Source: Rhipicephalus microplus
Lineage: Eukaryota; Arthropoda; Arachnida; Ixodida; Ixodidae
Assembly (NCBI RefSeq): GCF_043290135.1
Contig: NC_134705.1
Span: forward strand, 60,539,771-60,603,770
Direction: 5' to 3'
DNA length: 64,000 nt
A program made the position numbers and the translations under genes. Below are positions 59,401-64,000 of the stretch, piece by piece. Below the pieces are notes generated by a model that saw only the letters and a list, made by a program, of their open reading frames with translations, had not been told where the DNA came from and made no database searches. Position 1 is the first letter of the stretch; the number at the start of each line of letters is the position of its first letter.

Positions 59401-60212
59401 GCAGCATCAATCAAAAAAGCTGTGAAGTAGTCGACAGCAACATCAATGCTTAAAGTACATATGTCACTCCAATCTATACGAGCGATGGTATGAAACCGTT
59501 CCCAGTCGGCTCTGTTTATGAGCCATTTGGGAACACGGGGTGTACACTCAGTTGCTGTAGTTGTGCTCAAAACTACGGGAAAGTGGTCACTTCCGTACAG
59601 ATTACTGACGACTTTCCACTGGAGTAGAGGCACAAGAGATGGAGACACTATGCTTAGGTCTATGGAGGAGTAGGTGTTATGTGCGAGATTATAATAGGTT
59701 GGTTCTTTTCTATTTAGGAGACATGCGTTCGACGAGAGAAGGAATTGTTCAATCAGTCGACCTCGCGCGTCGCAACGAGTGTTTCCCCATAGCCTGCTAT
59801 GCGCATTGAAGTCTCCAAGGAGAACATAAGGCTCCGGAAGTTCATCAATTAAAGAGTGTAAATCACGTTTTTGCAGCTGATAGCTAGGAGGGATGTAAAT
59901 AGTGCAGATTGTGATTAGTTTATCAAAAAGAACCGCTCGAACAGCCACTGCCTCAAGGGATGTTTGGAGTTGTAAGTGTGTGCATGCAATTCCTTGATTC
60001 ACTATGATGGCAACACCACCGGATGATGTCATGGCATCATCACGGTCCTTTAGAAAAATAACGTATTTGCGAAGAAAATTTGTGTGTTTTGAATTAAGGT
60101 GTGTTTCTCATACACACAGCACTTTTGGTGAGTGTTCGTGTAGGAGTTCTTGGATGTCGTCAAGGTTTCTGAGAAGGCCCCTGACGTTCCATTGTATAAT
60201 TTGAGTGTTCAT
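56493..60212 (-). pseudogene. LINE-5 ORF2, endonuclease catalytic region interrupted
   Basis: ATG is at 60212. The Gln codon of QETHL is TGA at 60108-60110 (two base changes relative to CAA), removing the endonuclease Glu region from any full-length product. From the next ATG (60032) the frame is open for 953 codons to the shared stop at 57171, covering most of the endonuclease and all of the RT. It shares SHHGVRG and VGRIAG with LINE-4. Confidence 0.9.
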
Positions 60213-60276
60213 GGTGAATGTAAAATAATGCTATGTGTACGAAAAGCGAGTGGCTGTTTAGACGGGGAGTTTGAGT

Positions 60277-61464
60277 TCATTTAACAGGGCCGTCAGGAGG
60301 CCCTGTTATTTGCTTTTTTGTTTTCTTGGCGCGCTCCAAGGAGCCACGCCGCTCTTTCGGCACCAAGGGTGCCGACGTTTCCATTGCCTCTTCGGAGGTA
60401 CTGGATGCCCGCACGTGCGGGCTGTTAGCTTGGATTTTGGGCCCCGCCTGGTGAGGGGAGGCCTTGAGACCCGAAGACTCTGGAGTCTCCGGTCTCTGTT
60501 TGGGAGTAGGCGGTGTAGCCTGGGCTACAGCCGCCTTGGGGGCAGGTGCCACAGCCGACGGCTCGCTCTGCGCAGGCCGAAGAGGTGGCGAGGGCTGGTG
60601 CGGCGTTGCCCCCTGACGCGCCGCATCAGCATATGTTGCGCCGTAAAATGGCGACACTCTTCGTCTTGCTTCTTTAAATGTGATGTTTTCTTTGACTTTA
60701 AGAGTGATTATTTCTTTTTCTTTCTTCCAGTTAGGACACGAACGCGAATACGCGGCGTGTTCCCCGTCACAATTCACGCAGTGAGGCGTAGTAACACAGT
60801 TATCAGATGGGTGGCCGTGGCTACCACATCTTGCACAAGTTTCCTGACCCCGACAGTTCTGCGAGCCATGACCAAATCGTTGACATTTATAACACCGTCT
60901 TGGATTGGGAATGTAGGGACGGACAGAGAGTTTGATGTATCCAGTGTCTATAGATGAAGGCAGTGTGCTAGATGCGAAGGTGAGTATTAAATGTTTGGTA
61001 GGTATTTCTTTGTTGTCTCGTCTGATGACGATTCGTTTCACATCTGTGACATTTTGCTCTTTCCACCCTTCAAGCAGTTCCTGTTCAGACATTTCAAGAA
61101 GGTCTGCTTCTGAAACAACTCCGCGTGAGGTGTTCATTGATCTATGAGGTGAAATAGATACTGGGATATTACCAAATGCTACGAGACTGCCAAGTTTTTC
61201 ATAGTGGTGTTTTTCAGGGAGCTCGAGGAGAAGGTCTCCGCTAGCCATCTTTGTAACCTTGTATCCTGGGCCCAAGACCTCTGTCAGGGATTTAGCAACA
61301 AGAAATGGAGATATTGCTCTGGCTTGTTTTGTTGGGTTTTCGCTGTGCACAACATGGAATTTGGGAAAGCATTGTCTGGGTTGGCTGAAAATTGATATGT
61401 CATCGGTGCGTCCCCTCTTAGGCGGGAGACGATCTAGGAGACGGGGAAATGCAGGTGTTCCCAT
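60277..61464 (-). CDS. LINE-5 ORF1, gag-like protein, 395 codons, open
   Basis: Starts at ATG 61464. It keeps SVRPYIPN like LINE-1 and LINE-2. All three knuckles are intact. The hairpin loop at its 3' end reads GTCAGGA as in LINE-4. Confidence 0.75.
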   Translation of the reverse strand: MGTPAFPRLLDRLPPKRGRTDDISIFSQPRQCFPKFHVVHSENPTKQARAISPFLVAKSLTEVLGPGYKVTKMASGDLLLELPEKHHYEKLGSLVAFGNIPVSISPHRSMNTSRGVVSEADLLEMSEQELLEGWKEQNVTDVKRIVIRRDNKEIPTKHLILTFASSTLPSSIDTGYIKLSVRPYIPNPRRCYKCQRFGHGSQNCRGQETCARCGSHGHPSDNCVTTPHCVNCDGEHAAYSRSCPNWKKEKEIITLKVKENITFKEARRRVSPFYGATYADAARQGATPHQPSPPLRPAQSEPSAVAPAPKAAVAQATPPTPKQRPETPESSGLKASPHQAGPKIQANSPHVRASSTSEEAMETSAPLVPKERRGSLERAKKTKKQITGPPDGPVK

Positions 61465-62096
61465 AGTAGTGTACATTTTGTTCGGCAGTAATGGCGACCA
61501 CCCACCATGGAGTCCAACCAGGGGACGCTGAAGCACTTACTAGCATAAGGCTGCAGACGCCAGCCGTACATTGCCACTATAACCAAATATAACTACTCAA
61601 GGTTGAGTAATTACACAAGGTTAACCCTTGCCGCCATGAAAAATCGGAAGTAAATGGAAGAGAGAAGAAGACAGGACAGATTTAAAGACGAGAAAAGACT
61701 AAGATGTAGGAAGAGAGAGATAGGAAAAGGCGACTGCCGATTTCCCCTGGGTGGGTCAGCCCAGGGGTGCCGTCTACGTGAAGCCGGGGCCAAAGAGGTG
61801 TGTTGCCTCTGCCGGGGGGCCTTCAAGGTCCAATCACCCAGCTTTGGCTCAACCCCCAGGATCCCCTTTTCCCCGGACACGGCAAAGCCACGCACGGCTA
61901 GGCGTGGGAGGGAGTAGAAACTCCCCCGTTAGCTCGGGTCCGTGGTGTCGCTACACACCAAACGCCTACTTGCGCAGGCGCCCCTGCGGGCGTCTCTCAT
62001 AATCATATAGTGGTTTTGGGACGATAAACCCCACATATCAATCATGTAATCATACGAAGCATGTTTAACTTGTTTCGGTAAGTGAAGGTCCAGTAT

Positions 62097-62432
62097 TTAT
62101 TTTTCTATTCTTGTTTTAAGTACGCAGCATATCGGTAATGCGAAAGTCTGTGTGAATATTTGTAAACTAAGGTAGGGTTGACCTCTGGAAGAAAAATTGA
62201 GTAACTCACCATTCGTTGTCTGAAAGGTGTACTCATCGTACTCCGGCGTGAACTCGTGTTCGTCTATATGGTGCTGCTTCAATTCGAACACCGTGAGGAA
62301 CTTCTTATCGCACTCATCGCAGTCGATTTTTCGCTCACAATTGTTCATCTCATGCACGTTTCTTACGTGCCTGTGCATGTTGCTTGAGGTCAGCAAGGGT
62401 TTATCAGAGTACATACACTCAAACTTGGCCAT
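62097..62432 (-). CDS. Z10 zinc-finger exon (type a)
   Basis: Open from ATG 62432 to TAA 62097. The unit is 61989-63073, lengthened to 1,085 bp by a 6-bp insertion (AACTTA-type duplication) near 62990 in the upstream part. CRE altered to TGACGTCC. Confidence 0.5.
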   Translation of the reverse strand: MAKFECMYSDKPLLTSSNMHRHVRNVHEMNNCERKIDCDECDKKFLTVFELKQHHIDEHEFTPEYDEYTFQTTNGELLNFSSRGQPYLSLQIFTQTFALPICCVLKTRIEK

Positions 62433-63181
62433 TGCAAGAAGAAGTCTGTAAAAAATGAAATAAATGTCATACAAGCGCGGCACACAAACTGGTTTGAGTG
62501 CGCTTTCTGGTAAATTGCGCGGGAACACCAAAGCTGACGTCCCTGCTTCAGTTTCGTTTCGGTTTCAACATTTGACACAGGTTAAAGCCAACTTCGGCTA
62601 TTTTTTTAACCATGTCAAAATAATGGTGTTTCCATGTTCTTGAGACACTCTTGTCATGAGCCCAATAGCTGAAATGCTCACAAAAATTTGAAAAAAATTT
62701 TGGATAAGCAAGAAGAAGCTATACTGAAACCGAAACCTAACCGAGTGCACTGTCTATGCACAAAGTACTATTTGGTTAGAGTGTGCTAGAAGTGTTGAGT
62801 GGTGTGACCGCACCTCGACGCCTGATGCCTTCCGCGTTGCTTGTAGCCGCGGCGCTGCAGTCAATTAGCACTGATAGAGCCGTGCGCTGCGTGCAGAAAC
62901 TGCTATGCGCTCTGGCAATCAGAGCAAAGAAAAACATTACATAAAAAGAGGCACACAAAAATGGTCAAATGTCATATTGTGGTATCAACTTAACTTTCCC
63001 CCCTTTATTTCGACATATGCCTTCAGGTTTTGATACGTTCCAGGTGGTCCAAATTTCCGGAACCCTTCACTACGGCGTCTCTCATAATCGTATAGTGGTT
63101 TTGGGACCTTAAACCCCTCATATCAATCATGTGATCATACGAAGCATGTTTAACATGTTTCGGTAAGTTAAGGTCTAGTAT

Positions 63182-63517
63182 TTATTTTTCTATTCTTGTT
63201 TTAAGTACGCAGCGTAACGGTAATGCGAAAGTCTGTGTGAATATTTGTAAACTAAGGTAGGGTTGACCTCTGGAAGAAAAATTGAGTAACTCACCATTCG
63301 TTGTCCGAAAGGTATACTCGTTGTACTCCGGCATGAACACGTGTTCGTCTATACGGTGCTGCTTCAATTCGAACACCGTGAAGAACTTCTTATCGCACTC
63401 ATCGCAGTCGATTTTTCGCTCACAATTGTTCATCTCATGCACGTTTCTTACGTGCCTGTGCATGTTGCTTGAGGTCAAGAAGGGTTTATCAGAGTACATA
63501 CACTCAAACTTGGCCAT
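63182..63517 (-). CDS. Z11 zinc-finger exon (type b variant)
   Basis: Open from ATG 63517 to TAA 63182. It has DEHVFMPEY (type b) but TFRTTNG (type c), so it is another possible mosaic. Intact CRE at 63620-63627. The unit runs off the window end (63074-64000). Its right part has CACTATTTGG and CAGTCGAAT as in Z3, which suggests that the next unit, outside the window, is a type c Z rather than a LINE. Confidence 0.5.
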   Translation of the reverse strand: MAKFECMYSDKPFLTSSNMHRHVRNVHEMNNCERKIDCDECDKKFFTVFELKQHRIDEHVFMPEYNEYTFRTTNGELLNFSSRGQPYLSLQIFTQTFALPLRCVLKTRIEK

Positions 63518-64000
63518 TGCAAGAAGAAGTCTGTAAAAAATGAAATAAATGTCATACAAGCGCGACACACAAACTGGTTTGAATGCGCTTTCTGGTAAAT
63601 TGCGCGGGAACACCGAAGCTGACGTCACTGCTTCAGTTTCGTTTCGGTTTCAACATTTGACACAGGTTAAAGCCAACTTCGGCTATTTTTTTAACCATGT
63701 CAAAATAATGGTGTTTCCATGTTCTTGAGACACTCTTGTCATGAGCCCAATAGCTGAAATGCTCACAAAAATTAGAAAAAATTTTTAATAAGCAAGAAGA
63801 AGCTATACTCAAACCGAAACCTAACCGAGTGCACTGTCTATGCGCAAAGCACTATTTGGTTAGAGTGCGCTAGAAGTGTTGAGTGGCGTGACCGCACCTC
63901 GACGCCTGATGCTTTCCGCGTTGCCTGTAGCCACGGCGCTGCAGTCGAATAGCACTGATAGAGCCGTGCGCTGCATGCAGAAACTGCTATGCGCTCCGGC

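Larger units (their letters stand above)
56140..61988 (-). mobile_element. LINE-5: array copy
   Basis: It is 5,849 bp with the 15-bp duplication at 56125-56139 and 61989-62003. ORF2 has a private stop in the endonuclease at 60108. The shared stops are at 57171 and 56553. It shares several derived changes with LINE-4. Confidence 0.9.
22195..64000 (-). repeat. Higher-order tandem array: 1,079-bp Z units with an embedded LINE
   Basis: Unit starts, taken at the 15-mer GGCGTCTCTCATAAT, are 22955, 24034, 29899, 30979, 32058, 33137, 39001, 40081, 41160, 47023, 48102, 53966, 55046, 56125, 61989 and 63074. Successive Z units are 1,079 or 1,080 bp (1,085 in Z10, which has a 6-bp insertion near 62990). 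The LINE follows the 15-mer at 24049, 33152, 41175, 48117 and 56140. The order is Z0 Z1 L1 Z2 Z3 Z4 L2 Z5 Z6 L3 Z7 L4 Z8 Z9 L5 Z10 Z11. Type a units (Z2, Z5, Z8, Z10) sit right of a LINE, type b (Z3, Z6, Z9, Z11) follow, type c are Z1 and Z4, and Z7 is an a/b hybrid. Confidence 0.95.

Noticed and set aside
22955..64000. Regularly spaced repeats suggesting a CRISPR-like or simple satellite array
   Set aside because: Units are over 1 kb, eukaryotic, with splice signals and SINE/LINE content; spacing and unit length do not fit CRISPR, and the structure is a segmental higher-order repeat.

Overview
The window looks like eukaryotic, repeat-dominated DNA from an arthropod, most likely a hard tick (Ixodida). 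This rests on an interrupted gene with short phase-matched exons, several non-LTR retrotransposon (LINE) families of kinds I know from tick genomes, and a SINE 3' segment resembling the tick Ruka family. No database was searched, so the organism call is inference. No bacterial operon, CRISPR array, tRNA or rRNA was recognised.

Layout. 782-3685 (minus) holds the 5' part of an apparent host gene: five phase-compatible exons, the last two a tandemly duplicated exon, with a promoter-like block (NRF1-like and YY1-like motifs) just upstream. 3896-9005 (minus) is a decayed Tx1/L1-like LINE (element A). 9330-12830 (minus) is a second, 5'-truncated relative (element B). 12831-16221 (plus) is a decayed I-group-like LINE (element C), cut off inside its reverse transcriptase. 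16222-22194 (minus) is an older, frameshifted copy (LINE-0) of the LINE family that fills the rest of the window.

22195-64000 is a higher-order tandem array. The basic unit (Z) is about 1,079 bp and carries a minus-strand C2H2 zinc-finger exon, a CRE-like upstream motif and a Ruka-like SINE end. Twelve Z units are present (Z0-Z11; Z0 and Z11 incomplete). A 5.85 kb I-group LINE sits at exactly the same base of a Z unit five times (LINE-1 to LINE-5), each time flanked by the same 15-bp duplication. LINE-to-LINE spacings are 9,103, 8,023, 6,942 and 8,023 bp and differ by whole Z units. All five LINEs share two stop codons that LINE-0 lacks. One insertion, already damaged, was therefore carried along by later unequal exchange, and at least one Z unit and one LINE are visible recombinants.

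No functional pathway links these genes. The interest is in genome dynamics: a zinc-finger exon array that trapped a retroelement and amplified it as a passenger, leaving enough diagnostic changes to read the order of events.
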